A DNA stretch of 11,101 nt from SZAS-79 sp038329645 (GCA_038329645.1 JBBQNG010000148.1:1-11101); one strand, 5' to 3'. Shown: positions 1-7,980, numbered from the stretch's first letter. The notes: generated by a model from the letters alone, not told the origin. Numbers and translations: made by a program.

Positions 1-1
1 C

Positions 2-106
2 ATCGCCACCGGCGAGCCGCACCCGCTCAACGCCGCGTTCTCGCTGGATCGGTTTGCCAGCGGCGCGCTGATCGACGAGCACGGCGCGGCCGCGGTGGCG
101 CACTGA
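2..106 (+). CDS. soxB: Sarcosine oxidase beta subunit, C-terminal end (partial)
   Basis: Only the last 34 codons and the TGA stop (104-106) lie in the window; the gene begins upstream. The tail reads as a short stretch with a PFSLDRF-like segment (FSLDRFASG) followed by LIDEHGAAAVAH, which resembles the C-terminus of the heterotetrameric sarcosine oxidase beta subunit. In this family the beta subunit carries the FAD and the covalently bound FMN and holds the demethylation site; none of those residues are visible here. The assignment rests mainly on position, because soxD, soxA and soxG follow in the canonical B-D-A-G order. A gap of 37 bp separates its stop from the soxD start, consistent with co-transcription. 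The alternative, another glycine-oxidase-like FAD protein, is unlikely in this context. Confidence 0.85.
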   Translation: MATGEPHPLNAAFSLDRFASGALIDEHGAAAVAH

Positions 107-143
107 TGCGTGCACCGATGGACGCAATACGGGGCGCACACCC

Positions 144-425
144 ATGCTGAGCATCGCCTGCCCCTGGTGCGGCGCGCGCGAGGAGGTCGAGTTCTCCTAT
201 GGAGGCCAGGCGCATATCGCCTGCCCGAAGGACCCGCACGCACTGTCGGATGAGGAATGGGCGCAGTTCTTGTTCATGCGCGACAACCCCAAAGGGGTGT
301 TCCTCGAGCGTTGGGTGCACAGTCATGGCTGCCGCCGCTGGTTCAACGTCGCGCGCCACACTGTTACACACGAGATCAGCGCCGAGTACAAGCCAGGCGA
401 GCCCCCGCCCGCGAGCGTCACATGA
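144..425 (+). CDS. soxD: Sarcosine oxidase delta subunit
   Basis: A 93-residue protein of the size usual for the small zinc subunit of heterotetrameric sarcosine oxidase. It starts with a CPWC motif (Cys6, Cys9) and has a later HSHGC segment giving His59 and Cys63. Together these match the four zinc ligands known for this family. The family signatures GGQAH, LFMRDNPKG and GCRRWFN are all present. The subunit is structural: it binds Zn and packs against the alpha subunit and has no known catalysis of its own. No strong Shine-Dalgarno precedes the ATG (only GGGG at 131-134), but other ATGs just upstream (106, 118) are out of frame. The stop overlaps the soxA start as ATGA (422-425), a sign of translational coupling. 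The protein is intact with no missing key residue. Confidence 0.95.
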   Translation: MLSIACPWCGAREEVEFSYGGQAHIACPKDPHALSDEEWAQFLFMRDNPKGVFLERWVHSHGCRRWFNVARHTVTHEISAEYKPGEPPPASVT

Positions 426-3400
426 CGGACACGCATCACAACAATCGTCGCATCGAAGGCAAGGGCCGCATCGACCGCGATAGGCCACTGGACTTCACGT
501 TCAATGGCCGCGCGCTGCAAGGGTACGCTGGCGACACGCTGGCCTCGGCGCTGCTCGCCAGCGGCATTCACCTCGTCGCGCGCAGCTTCAAGTACCACCG
601 GCCGCGCGGCCTGTTGTCGGCAGGAAACGAGGAACCCAACGCATTGGTGCAGCTCGAGCGGGGGCCTTACACCGAGCCCAACCTGCGCGCCACCGAGATC
701 GAGCTCTATGCGGGCCTCACGGCCTCGAGCGTGAATTGCTTCCCGAGCGTGGAGTTCGACCTGCGCGCGATCAACGGCCTCGCCTCCTCGATCCTGGTGG
801 CGGGCTTCTACAACAAGACCTTCATGTGGCCCAAGGGATTCTGGACGAAGGTCTACGAGCCGGCGCTGCGCGCCGCGGCGGGCCTGGGCGTGGCGCCGGA
901 TGTACCGGACCCGGACACCTACGACCGCATGCACTGGCATTGCGACGTGCTCGTCGTGGGCGGCGGCCCGGCCGGCTTGTCCGCAGCACTGCAAGCCGGA
1001 CGGCAGGGGGTGCGCACTGTGCTGGTCGAGGAGGCGCACGAGTTCGGCGGCAGCCTGCTTTCGCGACCGGCGCAAATCGTAGGCATTGCGGGAACCGAAT
1101 GGGCGGCCCGGGCTGCGGCCGAGCTCAACGACATGCCGAATGTGCTGATGCTGCGCCGGACCTCGGTCTTCGGGTACTACGACCACAATTACCTGATGGC
1201 CGTCGAGAAGCGCACAGACCATGTCGGGCCGGGGCGTACGCCAGGCGTCGCGAGACAGAGGCTGTGGCACTTTCGCAGCAAGCGCGTAATCCTTGCCACG
1301 GGCGCGCACGAGCGGCCCATCGTATTCGGCAACAACGACCTGCCCGGCATCATGCTGGCCAATGCAGCCTGCACGTACGCGACGCGCTTTGGCGTATCGC
1401 TGGGCGAACGCGGCGTGGCTTTCGTCAACAACGACCATGGTTTCGCACTGGCTCTCGAAACCCATGCCGCGGCACGCAACCTGCCCACAATCATCGACGT
1501 ACGCGCCGCCGTGAACGAAGATCTTGCCAGGCGCGCCGCCGAAGCCGGGGTCCAGGTGCTGCGCGGCTCCGTGATCATCTTCGCGCACGGCGGAAAGCGG
1601 GTGGAGAGCGTGGACGTGCGCCCTGCACGCGGAACGGGCATGGCGCGCATCGCTTGCGACCATGTCCTCGTTTCCGGCGGCCTCAGCCCGGCTGCACACC
1701 TCTACAGCCAAGCGCCGGGAAAACTGCGCTATGACGCGCAACTGGCCTGCTTCCTGCCGGATCAGTGCATCCAGGCGGTCGAGGTGGCCGGCGCACTGAA
1801 CGCACGCTTCAGCCTGTGCTCCGCGCTTGCCGATGGCTCCGCCTCTGCACAGCGCACGCTTTCGGCGCTTGGGCATCCCGCGCCCGCAACGCATACCCCT
1901 GCACAAGACGAGCTGAATATTCAGCCGCTGTGGTCGGTGCAATCGCTGCTCGGCGAAAGGCTGCCGGGCAAGCACTTCGTCGACTACCAGAACGACGTGA
2001 CCGAGCCCGACATCCTGCTCGCTTCGCGCGAGGGCTTCCGCTCGGTCGAGCACACCAAGCGCTACACTACGACGGGTATGGCGACCGACCAAGGCAAGAC
2101 CTCGAATGTCATCGGCCTTGCCCTCCTTGCCGGGTCGCTCGGCAAGTCCATCCCGGAAGTCGGCACCACCACTTTCCGCCCGCCATTCACCCCGGTCACG
2201 TTCGGCGCCATCGCCGGGCGCGATCGCGGCAAGCTCTCCGACCCGGTGCGCCAGACGCCCATGCACCCTTGGCACGCAGCAAACGGTGCGGTGTTCGAGG
2301 ACGTGGGCCAGTGGAAGCGACCGTGGTACTTCCCGCAGCCGGGCGAGGACATGCACGCCGCCGTGTCGCGCGAAACCAGGGCGCTGCGAACCACCGCCGG
2401 CGTCATGGACGCGACGACGCTGGGCAAGATCGACATCCAGGGCCCGGACGCCGCCGAGTTTCTCAACCGCATCTACACCAACGCATGGACCAAGCTGGCC
2501 GTGGGCAGCTGCCGCTATGGCGTCATGTGCAAGCCCGACGGCATGGTGATGGACGACGGCGTGACGGCGCGCCTTGCCGAGGACCGCTTCCTCATGACGA
2601 CCACCACCGGCAATGCGGCGCGCGTACTCGACTGGCTGGAGGAATGGCTACAGACCGAGTGGCCGGAGCTGCGGGTGTACTGCACCACGGTGACCGAGCA
2701 GTGGGCCACCACTGCCGTGGTCGGGCCGAACGCGCGCAGGATCCTCAAGGCCTTGGCGCCGGACATGGACTTTTCGAATGCCGCGTTCCCGTTCATGACC
2801 TTCCGCGAAGGCGTCGTCGGCGGCCTGCAGGCGCGCGTGTTCCGCATCAGCTTCAATGGCGAGCTGTCCTACGAAATCAACGTGCCCTCGTGGCACGGCC
2901 TGGCGCTGTGGAAGGCGGTGATCGATGCCGGCAAGCCTCACGGCCTCACGCCCTACGGCACCGAAACCATGCACGTGGCGCGCGCCGAAAAGGGCTACAT
3001 CATCATCGGCCAGGAAACCGACGGCACGGTCACGCCGCACGACGTAGGGCTCGAATGGGCCGTGTCCAGACAAAAGGATTTCATCGGCAAGCGCTCGTTC
3101 TCGCGCAGCGATACGAGCCGCACGAACCGCAAGCAACTGGTCGGCCTGATGCCGCTGGACAAGGCCTTCGTGGCGGCGGAAGGCTCGCACCTCGTAACGG
3201 GTCCGGAGCGCGCCGCGTTCGACCCGGTAAAGGGTAGCCCCTCCATCGGGCACATTACTTCGAGCTATTACAGCCCCAACCTGGAATCGGGCTTTGCGCT
3301 TGCGATGCTGGCCAATGGCCGCGCCCTGCACGGACAGGTCGTCCACTGTGTAAGCGGCGGCACTTTGCATCCCGTGCATGTGGTCGACCCCGTATTCATC

Positions 3401-3436
3401 GACAAGGAAGGAAAGCGCCGTGACGGCATCGACTGA
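422..3436 (+). CDS. soxA: Sarcosine oxidase alpha subunit
   Basis: A 1004-residue protein, the normal length for the large subunit of heterotetrameric sarcosine oxidase, which demethylates sarcosine to glycine with transfer of the one-carbon unit to tetrahydrofolate. Residues about 20-110 form the ferredoxin-like domain without cluster cysteines, with the KYHRPRG motif at 58-64. A dinucleotide-binding domain begins at VLVVGGGPAG (177-185) and has ATGAHERP at 292-299. The conserved KRYTTTGMATDQGKTSN segment is at 546-562. From about 610 to the end lies an aminomethyltransferase (GcvT-like) folate-binding domain, with GELSYEIN at 813-820. In the family the alpha subunit binds NAD and the folate. 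ATG 422 was chosen over the longer open frame because it overlaps the soxD stop (ATGA) and gives the family-typical N-terminus. No frameshift or truncation is seen. Confidence 0.96.
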   Translation: MTDTHHNNRRIEGKGRIDRDRPLDFTFNGRALQGYAGDTLASALLASGIHLVARSFKYHRPRGLLSAGNEEPNALVQLERGPYTEPNLRATEIELYAGLTASSVNCFPSVEFDLRAINGLASSILVAGFYNKTFMWPKGFWTKVYEPALRAAAGLGVAPDVPDPDTYDRMHWHCDVLVVGGGPAGLSAALQAGRQGVRTVLVEEAHEFGGSLLSRPAQIVGIAGTEWAARAAAELNDMPNVLMLRRTSVFGYYDHNYLMAVEKRTDHVGPGRTPGVARQRLWHFRSKRVILATGAHERPIVFGNNDLPGIMLANAACTYATRFGVSLGERGVAFVNNDHGFALALETHAAARNLPTIIDVRAAVNEDLARRAAEAGVQVLRGSVIIFAHGGKRVESVDVRPARGTGMARIACDHVLVSGGLSPAAHLYSQAPGKLRYDAQLACFLPDQCIQAVEVAGALNARFSLCSALADGSASAQRTLSALGHPAPATHTPAQDELNIQPLWSVQSLLGERLPGKHFVDYQNDVTEPDILLASREGFRSVEHTKRYTTTGMATDQGKTSNVIGLALLAGSLGKSIPEVGTTTFRPPFTPVTFGAIAGRDRGKLSDPVRQTPMHPWHAANGAVFEDVGQWKRPWYFPQPGEDMHAAVSRETRALRTTAGVMDATTLGKIDIQGPDAAEFLNRIYTNAWTKLAVGSCRYGVMCKPDGMVMDDGVTARLAEDRFLMTTTTGNAARVLDWLEEWLQTEWPELRVYCTTVTEQWATTAVVGPNARRILKALAPDMDFSNAAFPFMTFREGVVGGLQARVFRISFNGELSYEINVPSWHGLALWKAVIDAGKPHGLTPYGTETMHVARAEKGYIIIGQETDGTVTPHDVGLEWAVSRQKDFIGKRSFSRSDTSRTNRKQLVGLMPLDKAFVAAEGSHLVTGPERAAFDPVKGSPSIGHITSSYYSPNLESGFALAMLANGRALHGQVVHCVSGGTLHPVHVVDPVFIDKEGKRRDGID
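3404..3411 (+). promoter_or_regulatory. Shine-Dalgarno sequence of soxG
   Basis: The purine run AAGGAAGG lies inside the 3' end of soxA, 8 bases before the GTG at 3420. It decides the soxG start: the frame is open further upstream to an ATG at 3378, but only the GTG has a ribosome site at a proper distance. Confidence 0.65.
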
Positions 3437-4055
3437 ACGAGTGTCGCCGCTGGCGGAATGGAACGTCCGCCTCACGGCCGCCAGCGATCAGCCGGCGGCT
3501 TTCTCGATCCGCGAGATTCCTTTCGTCGGCCAGGTCAACGTGCGCGGCAATTCCTCGGATCCCGCGTTTTCCGCGGCGGTGCGCGGCGTACTCGGTTGCG
3601 AAGTGCCCGTCGCGGCCAACACGTGGAACGCCGGCAACGACTGCCAGGTGTTGTGGCTCGGACCCGACGAATGGCTGGTGGTCGCGCCCGAGGGCCGTAA
3701 CGAATATCTCTGCGCGTCGCTGCGGGCGGCGCGCCAAGGCGTGCACCACTCGGTCACGGATGTTTCCGCGAATCGCACGATCCTCGAAGTCTCGGGCGAA
3801 TACGCCCGCCTCGCGCTTGCCAAGGGCTGTCCGCTCGACCTCCACGCCAGCGCCTTCGGCGTGCCGCAGTGCGCGCAGACGCTGCTCGCCAAATCGCAGA
3901 TACTCCTGCAGTGCGTGGGGGCGAAACCCGTGTTCCGCGTCTTTGTGCGCATCTCGTTCGCGCCTTACGTAGTTGAGTGGCTCACCGACGCCGCCGCAGA
4001 ACTGACCGCGTCCCGCGATATCGACACGCAGCGCAACGCCCTCCGGCTGAACTGA
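3420..4055 (+). CDS. soxG: Sarcosine oxidase gamma subunit
   Basis: A 211-residue protein matching the gamma subunit of heterotetrameric sarcosine oxidase, a small GcvT-related fold needed for assembly of the complex. Typical signatures are LWLGPDEWL (78-86), DVSANRT (114-120), GCPLDL (136-141) and the C-terminal RVFVRISFAPYVVEWL region (173-187). The start is the GTG at 3420, 17 bases before the end of soxA. It has a good purine-rich ribosome site inside soxA and the overlap suggests coupling. An ATG at 3378 would add 14 residues with no family resemblance and no ribosome site. The length is usual for the family. It closes the canonical B-D-A-G set and is followed 33 bp later by the amidohydrolase gene, without a visible terminator. 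Confidence 0.93.
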   Translation: MTASTERVSPLAEWNVRLTAASDQPAAFSIREIPFVGQVNVRGNSSDPAFSAAVRGVLGCEVPVAANTWNAGNDCQVLWLGPDEWLVVAPEGRNEYLCASLRAARQGVHHSVTDVSANRTILEVSGEYARLALAKGCPLDLHASAFGVPQCAQTLLAKSQILLQCVGAKPVFRVFVRISFAPYVVEWLTDAAAELTASRDIDTQRNALRLN

Positions 4056-4073
4056 TCGACCGGACCCACCCGC

Positions 4074-4081
4074 TAAGGAGG
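4074..4081 (+). promoter_or_regulatory. Strong Shine-Dalgarno of the amidohydrolase gene
   Basis: TAAGGAGG, a near-perfect anti-Shine-Dalgarno complement, stands 7 bases before the ATG at 4089. It is the strongest ribosome site in the window. It fixes the amidohydrolase start and suggests translation independent of soxG. Confidence 0.85.
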
Positions 4082-4088
4082 CCAGGCC

Positions 4089-5747
4089 ATGAGCAAGATA
4101 ACGGTATACCCGGCACGCAAGGTCATCACCATGGATCCGGGCCGCCCGGTAGCCGAGGCGGTCGCCGTGATGGACGGCCGGGTGCTGTCGACCGGCACTC
4201 TGGCGTCGATGCGTCCGTGGCTCTCGCGCAATGAGCACACGATCGACTCCACGTTCGCGAATAAGATCATCCTGCCGGGCCTGATCGACCCCCACACGCA
4301 CTTCGCGATGTCCTCGGGCTTCCTCGCACTGCACTACATCGGCCCGATCGAATCCCCCGGCCTGCACGGCATGAACCCGGCCCTCCTCACGCACGAGGCG
4401 GTTGTCGCAAAGCTGCGCCAAGTGCACGAGGCCGAGAAGGACCCGGCCAAGCCCGTCGTGGCCTGGGGCCTCGACCCGGCGCTGCAGGGCGGACACCTGC
4501 ACCGCGACGAACTCGATTCGATCATGCGCGACCGCCCGATCTGGGTGATCTCGTACGCGCCGCATTTCGTCTACGTGAACAGCGTGGCCCTCAAGACCAT
4601 CGGCATCGGCCAGGACACCACGGTGCACGGCGTGCAGCGTTATCCGGACGGGCGCCTCGACGGCGTGTTCGTCGAGATCGAAGCCACGCGCCTCGCGCTG
4701 GCCGGCATGCGCGACGAAATCAACAAAGGCGGCGGCGCCGCGGGCCTGCGGCGCATGGCCGAGGTCGCCCACCGCGCCGGGGTCACCACCACGGCCGAGA
4801 TGGTGTTCGGATGGATCGATTTCGAGACCGAGTGGAAGATGCACGCCGAGGCCGTCAACGACCCGGCCTTCCCCATGCGCATGGCCCTCGTCCCGCTCGA
4901 GAACCCGCTCTACAAGTCTCACGGCGCGAAGGCCGCGGAGTTCCTGCTCGGCGCGCGCAGCCGCGACAGCGAGAAGCTGTTCTTCCACGGCATCAAGTTC
5001 CTCTCTGACGGTTCCTTCCCGGCGATGTCGCTGCGCCTCAATTTCCCCGGCTACCTCGACGGCACGAACGGCCTCAGGAACGACGTCCCGTGGGACGAGT
5101 TCGCCGGGCGCATGCTGCCGTTCTGGAAGGCCGGCATCCAGATCCACTGCCACGCCAACGGCGACGAGGCGATCGACGCCTCGCTCGATGCGCTGGCAAA
5201 GCTCCAGTCCCTGCACCCGAGGTTCGACCACCGCTTCACTATCGAGCACTACTGCATCAGCACGCCCGAACAGGCGCGCCGCCTCAAGGCCCTCGGCGGG
5301 GTGGCGAGCGTCAACAATTACTTCGTGCACTACCGCAGCCAGCTGCATAGTGAACAGGGCTTCGGCCCCGACCGCTCGGAGGCCGTCGCGCGGCTGGGAT
5401 CGCTCGAGCGTGAAGGCGTGGTATTCACGCTGCATTCGGACTTCTCCCTTGTCGTGGTGCCGATGCACCCGCTCACAGCGGCCTGGGTCGCGGTGAACCG
5501 CGTGGCGCTGGACGGCAAGACCATCATGGCGCCGGGCGAGCGCATCGGCGTGGAGCGTGCGATGCGTGCGATCACGATCGACGCGGCCTACGTGCTGGGA
5601 CTGGAGAGGAAGATCGGCAGCCTGGAGCCCGGCAAGCTCGCCGATTTCGCGGTGCTCGAGGAGGACCCGTTCGAGGTCGATCCCATGGCGATCCGCGACA
5701 TCTCGGTCTGGGGCACGGTGCTCGGCGGACGGCTGCAGCCGGTTTAA
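4089..5747 (+). CDS. YtcJ-like metal-dependent amidohydrolase (amidohydrolase_3 family)
   Basis: A 552-residue member of the amidohydrolase superfamily, closest by motif to the YtcJ/amidohydrolase_3 group, which hydrolyse amide bonds in a metal-loaded TIM barrel. The N-terminal small beta domain is followed by ILPGLIDPHTHF (61-72), giving the HxH pair His69/His71. Lys303 lies in HGIKFLSDG, His355 in HCHANGD, His387 in TIEHY and Asp451 in LHSDFSLVVVPMHPL. This is a full set of candidate metal and catalytic residues. The C-terminal IGSLEPGKLADFAVLEEDP (509-527) is the family's closing beta segment. There is no signal peptide, so it is likely cytosolic. It follows soxG by 33 bp in the same direction. 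The substrate cannot be read from sequence; an N-acyl or N-carbamoyl derivative of an N-methyl amino acid is an inference from the sox context only. Confidence 0.88.
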   Translation: MSKITVYPARKVITMDPGRPVAEAVAVMDGRVLSTGTLASMRPWLSRNEHTIDSTFANKIILPGLIDPHTHFAMSSGFLALHYIGPIESPGLHGMNPALLTHEAVVAKLRQVHEAEKDPAKPVVAWGLDPALQGGHLHRDELDSIMRDRPIWVISYAPHFVYVNSVALKTIGIGQDTTVHGVQRYPDGRLDGVFVEIEATRLALAGMRDEINKGGGAAGLRRMAEVAHRAGVTTTAEMVFGWIDFETEWKMHAEAVNDPAFPMRMALVPLENPLYKSHGAKAAEFLLGARSRDSEKLFFHGIKFLSDGSFPAMSLRLNFPGYLDGTNGLRNDVPWDEFAGRMLPFWKAGIQIHCHANGDEAIDASLDALAKLQSLHPRFDHRFTIEHYCISTPEQARRLKALGGVASVNNYFVHYRSQLHSEQGFGPDRSEAVARLGSLEREGVVFTLHSDFSLVVVPMHPLTAAWVAVNRVALDGKTIMAPGERIGVERAMRAITIDAAYVLGLERKIGSLEPGKLADFAVLEEDPFEVDPMAIRDISVWGTVLGGRLQPV

Positions 5748-5758
5748 GCTTCCCCGGC

Positions 5759-6772
5759 ATGGACAAGTACGCCGCCGCGGCCGAGTCCTGGCAGATGCTC
5801 TCGGGCATCCTGCAGGCCGCGCAGATGATCCCGCAGAAACTGCGCGCGGCCGACGGCTCGCTTCCGCTCACCGTGATCGGCGGCTTCCTCGGCGCCGGCA
5901 AGACCACGCTCCTCAACCGCCTGCTGACCCAGCCTCACGGCCGCAGGATCGCGGTGCTGGTCAACGATTTCGGCCGCATCAACATCGACGCGGCACTGGT
6001 GCGCTCGCGGACCGAGGACATGATCAGCCTCGCCAACGGCTGCGCCTGCTGCACGGTCGCGGGCGACCTGACGCGCACGCTGATCGAACTTGCGCAGCGG
6101 CCCGAGGCGCCGGACGCCATCGTGCTCGAGGCGAGCGGCCTGGCCGACCCGCGCGGCATCGCCCAGGTGGCCCTCGCCAATCCCGCGCTGCGCCTGGACG
6201 GGATCCTGGCCGTCGTCGACGCCGAAACGATCGCGGAGCGAGCGGCGGATCCTGCGGCCGGTCCCACGCTTCTCGCGCAAATCGCCGCCGCCGACCTCGT
6301 GATCCTCAACAAGCTCGACCTCGCCGGCATCGGCGTCCGAGCGACCGCCCGGGAATGGATCGCTGCGCATGCACCGGGAAAGCCGGTGATCGAAACGCAG
6401 CAGGCGCAAGTGCCGGCGGAAGTCGTGCTCGGGATCGGAAGCACGCAGTCGCTCGCTGGCGCGACGGCCCTCCCCGACCACGCCCATGCATTCGAAAGCT
6501 GGAGTGCCAGTTCCCTTGCGTTGCTGGATAGTCGGCGCGTCCGCACGATGCTGGCCGAATTGCCCGGTGGGGTGCTGCGCGCAAAAGGCGTTCTGTGGCT
6601 GTCCGGCGATCCCGGCCATCGCACGATCTACCAGCGCGTCGGAAGGCGAACGAACTTTAGCGCGGACGACTGGAGTGAGGAGCCGCCGTGTTCCAGCGTC
6701 GTCGTGATCGGGCATAAGGACCTGATCGTTGCACAGGACCTGTCACGCCACTTCGACGCCTGCCGGGCGTAA
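5759..6772 (+). CDS. COG0523 (CobW/P47K family) GTPase, putative metallochaperone
   Basis: A 337-residue G3E-type GTPase. The Walker A loop is GGFLGAGKTT (41-50), a GCACC segment gives the CxCC metal motif (Cys95, Cys97, Cys98), LEASGLADP (123-131) covers the switch/Walker B region, and NKLD (184-187) is the guanine-specificity motif. The C-terminal part (about 235-337) with VLRAKGVLWL (272-281) matches the CobW C-terminal domain. Family members insert or deliver Zn, Co or Fe to client enzymes using GTP. There is no His-rich loop. It starts only 11 bp after the amidohydrolase stop, which makes that metal enzyme the first candidate client; this is inference. No ribosome site precedes ATG 5759, and the roughly 35 residues before Walker A are longer than usual, so ATG 5795 or 5825 are alternative starts. 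Confidence 0.9.
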   Translation: MDKYAAAAESWQMLSGILQAAQMIPQKLRAADGSLPLTVIGGFLGAGKTTLLNRLLTQPHGRRIAVLVNDFGRINIDAALVRSRTEDMISLANGCACCTVAGDLTRTLIELAQRPEAPDAIVLEASGLADPRGIAQVALANPALRLDGILAVVDAETIAERAADPAAGPTLLAQIAAADLVILNKLDLAGIGVRATAREWIAAHAPGKPVIETQQAQVPAEVVLGIGSTQSLAGATALPDHAHAFESWSASSLALLDSRRVRTMLAELPGGVLRAKGVLWLSGDPGHRTIYQRVGRRTNFSADDWSEEPPCSSVVVIGHKDLIVAQDLSRHFDACRA

Positions 6773-6778
6773 CCGGCA
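6761..6778 (+). other. Small stem-loop at the GTPase stop codon
   Basis: TGCCGG and CCGGCA form a 6-bp stem with the loop GCGTAA, which holds the TAA stop. No T-run follows, so it does not look like an intrinsic terminator. It could be an RNA end-stabilising or attenuating hairpin, or chance in GC-rich DNA. Confidence 0.25.
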
Positions 6779-6823
6779 TCGCGTGGCAAAAGCCCGGAAT
6801 TGCACCGTGATAGGCTTTCAGCC

Positions 6824-7918
6824 ATGAACGCAAAAGAACAGTTCCTCACCCTGCAGGAAATCGTCGCCACCGCGCGCCGCAAGCTCGCACCGGGCCCGTG
6901 GAACTACCTCGCCGGCGCCACCGAAACCGAGACCACGATGCGCCGCAACCGCCAGGCGCTCGATCGAATCGCGTTCCGCCCGCGCGTGTTGAACGACGTG
7001 AGCAAGGTGGATTCGAGCGCCCTGTTCATGGGCAAGAAGGTGCGCCTGCCAGTGATGCTGGCGCCCGTAGGCGGCATGGAATCGTTTGCGCAAGGCGCGG
7101 CCGCCGATGCGGCGCGCGGCGCGGCGCAGTTCGGCATCCCGCAGATGCTCTCCTCCGTGTGCCAGCCCGGGCTCGAAGCCACGGCCGCCGCGGCCGACAC
7201 GATCCGCGTCTTCCAGCTTTACGTGCGCGGCGACAATGCCTGGGTCGACGATTTCGTGAAGCGCGCGCTGGCCACCGGCTTCACCGGCTTCTGCTTCACC
7301 GTGGACAGCGCGCATTACAGCCGGCGCGAGCGCGACCTCGCCGGCCGCTTCGCCAAGCCGTGGCGCCCCGTCGACGGGACCGGCATGCAGTTCCAGGCCG
7401 CGCTCTCCTGGGACCAGGTGAAGCGCTACAAGGACAAGTACGACTTGCCGCTGGCCCTCAAGGGCATCGCCACCGCGGAAGATGCAGAGATCGCCATCGA
7501 GCACGGCGTGGAGATTGTCTACGTCTCCAACCACGGCGGGCGGCAGCTCGACCATGGGCTGGGCAGCGCCGCGGTGCTGCCCGAAGTGCTCAAGGCCGTG
7601 AACGGCCGCGCCGAAGTGTGGGTCGACGGCGGCTTCATGCGCGGCTCGGACATCGTGAAGGCGATCTGCCTGGGGGCGAAGACGGTAGGCATCGGGCGCC
7701 TGGCTTGCCTGGGCCTGGCCGCGGCTGGAGTGCCCGGACTGGTTCGCACGCTGGAATTGATCGAGGAAGAGGTGCGGATCTGCCTGGGCCTGCTCGGCGT
7801 CACCTCGTTTGCGGGATTGACGCCCGGGCACGTGACCGCCGCGGCGCCCGTGTTTGAGCCCCACGTGCTCAGCGCCTTCCCGCTGCTTGACGAGTTCCCC
7901 GGGCCGGAAGCCCCCTAG
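6824..7918 (+). CDS. FMN-dependent alpha-hydroxy-acid oxidase/dehydrogenase
   Basis: A 364-residue protein of the FMN-dependent alpha-hydroxy-acid dehydrogenase family (glycolate oxidase, lactate dehydrogenase, mandelate dehydrogenase). The expected active-site positions are all present: Tyr28 in WNYLAGA, Tyr133 in FQLYVRGD, Asp161 in FTVDSAH, the Arg cluster RRERDL (167-172), Lys213 in ALKGI, and the catalytic His237 and Arg240 in SNHGGRQLD (235-243). The FMN phosphate region is VDGGFMRGSDIVKA (267-280) and GIGR (289-292). It lacks a membrane segment, so it is likely soluble. The loop SAHYSRRERDL and the segment APVGGMESF differ from the commoner PVxGxRERD and APTGxxGxxHP forms, so the substrate is open. 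ATG 6824 was chosen over the in-frame TTG at 6800 for its normal N-terminus; the ribosome site is weak. It is the last gene of the plus-strand run. Confidence 0.92.
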   Translation: MNAKEQFLTLQEIVATARRKLAPGPWNYLAGATETETTMRRNRQALDRIAFRPRVLNDVSKVDSSALFMGKKVRLPVMLAPVGGMESFAQGAAADAARGAAQFGIPQMLSSVCQPGLEATAAAADTIRVFQLYVRGDNAWVDDFVKRALATGFTGFCFTVDSAHYSRRERDLAGRFAKPWRPVDGTGMQFQAALSWDQVKRYKDKYDLPLALKGIATAEDAEIAIEHGVEIVYVSNHGGRQLDHGLGSAAVLPEVLKAVNGRAEVWVDGGFMRGSDIVKAICLGAKTVGIGRLACLGLAAAGVPGLVRTLELIEEEVRICLGLLGVTSFAGLTPGHVTAAAPVFEPHVLSAFPLLDEFPGPEAP

Positions 7919-7936
7919 CTTTCCATTTTTGGAAAG
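7919..7936 (+). terminator. Possible terminator hairpin after the plus-strand operon
   Basis: CTTTCCA and TGGAAAG form a perfect 7-bp stem around a TTTT loop, starting directly after the TAG stop at 7916-7918. The stem is AT-rich and no clean T-run follows (GTAAATTG), so it is a weak intrinsic terminator at best. It lies in a 67-bp AT-rich gap between converging genes, where a terminator is expected. A TAATAT at 7947-7952 in the same gap has no suitable -35 and would drive antisense RNA, so it is not called a promoter. Confidence 0.35.
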
Positions 7937-7980
7937 TAAATTGTCCTAATATCGGCCCTGCCAGCCAATCTACGGGAACT

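Noticed and set aside
257..421. N-terminal extension of soxA back to ATG 257
   Set aside because: The extra region is the soxD gene read in another frame. ATG 422 overlaps the soxD stop and gives the usual family N-terminus.
323..2356. Long minus-strand open frame (677 codons) opposite soxA
   Set aside because: It is antisense to a fully recognisable soxA, has a composition typical of GC-rich shadow frames (rich in Arg, Ala, Gly, His), and shows no domain motif.
3378..3419. Upstream extension of soxG to ATG 3378
   Set aside because: There is no ribosome site and no family resemblance in the extra 14 residues. GTG 3420 has AAGGAAGG at proper spacing.
3396..5468. Long minus-strand open frame (690 codons) opposite soxG and the amidohydrolase
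   Set aside because: It spans two real plus-strand genes and the gap between them, and has low-complexity shadow composition with no motif.
6784..6804. Sigma-54-like TGGCA...TTGCA before the hydroxy-acid oxidase gene
   Set aside because: The GG and GC elements are separated by 15 bases, whereas the -24/-12 promoter needs 10. The spacing rules it out.
7929..7952. Sigma-70-like TTGGAA and TAATAT in the convergent gap
   Set aside because: The spacer is only 12 bases, and a promoter here would transcribe antisense into the PHP-like gene.
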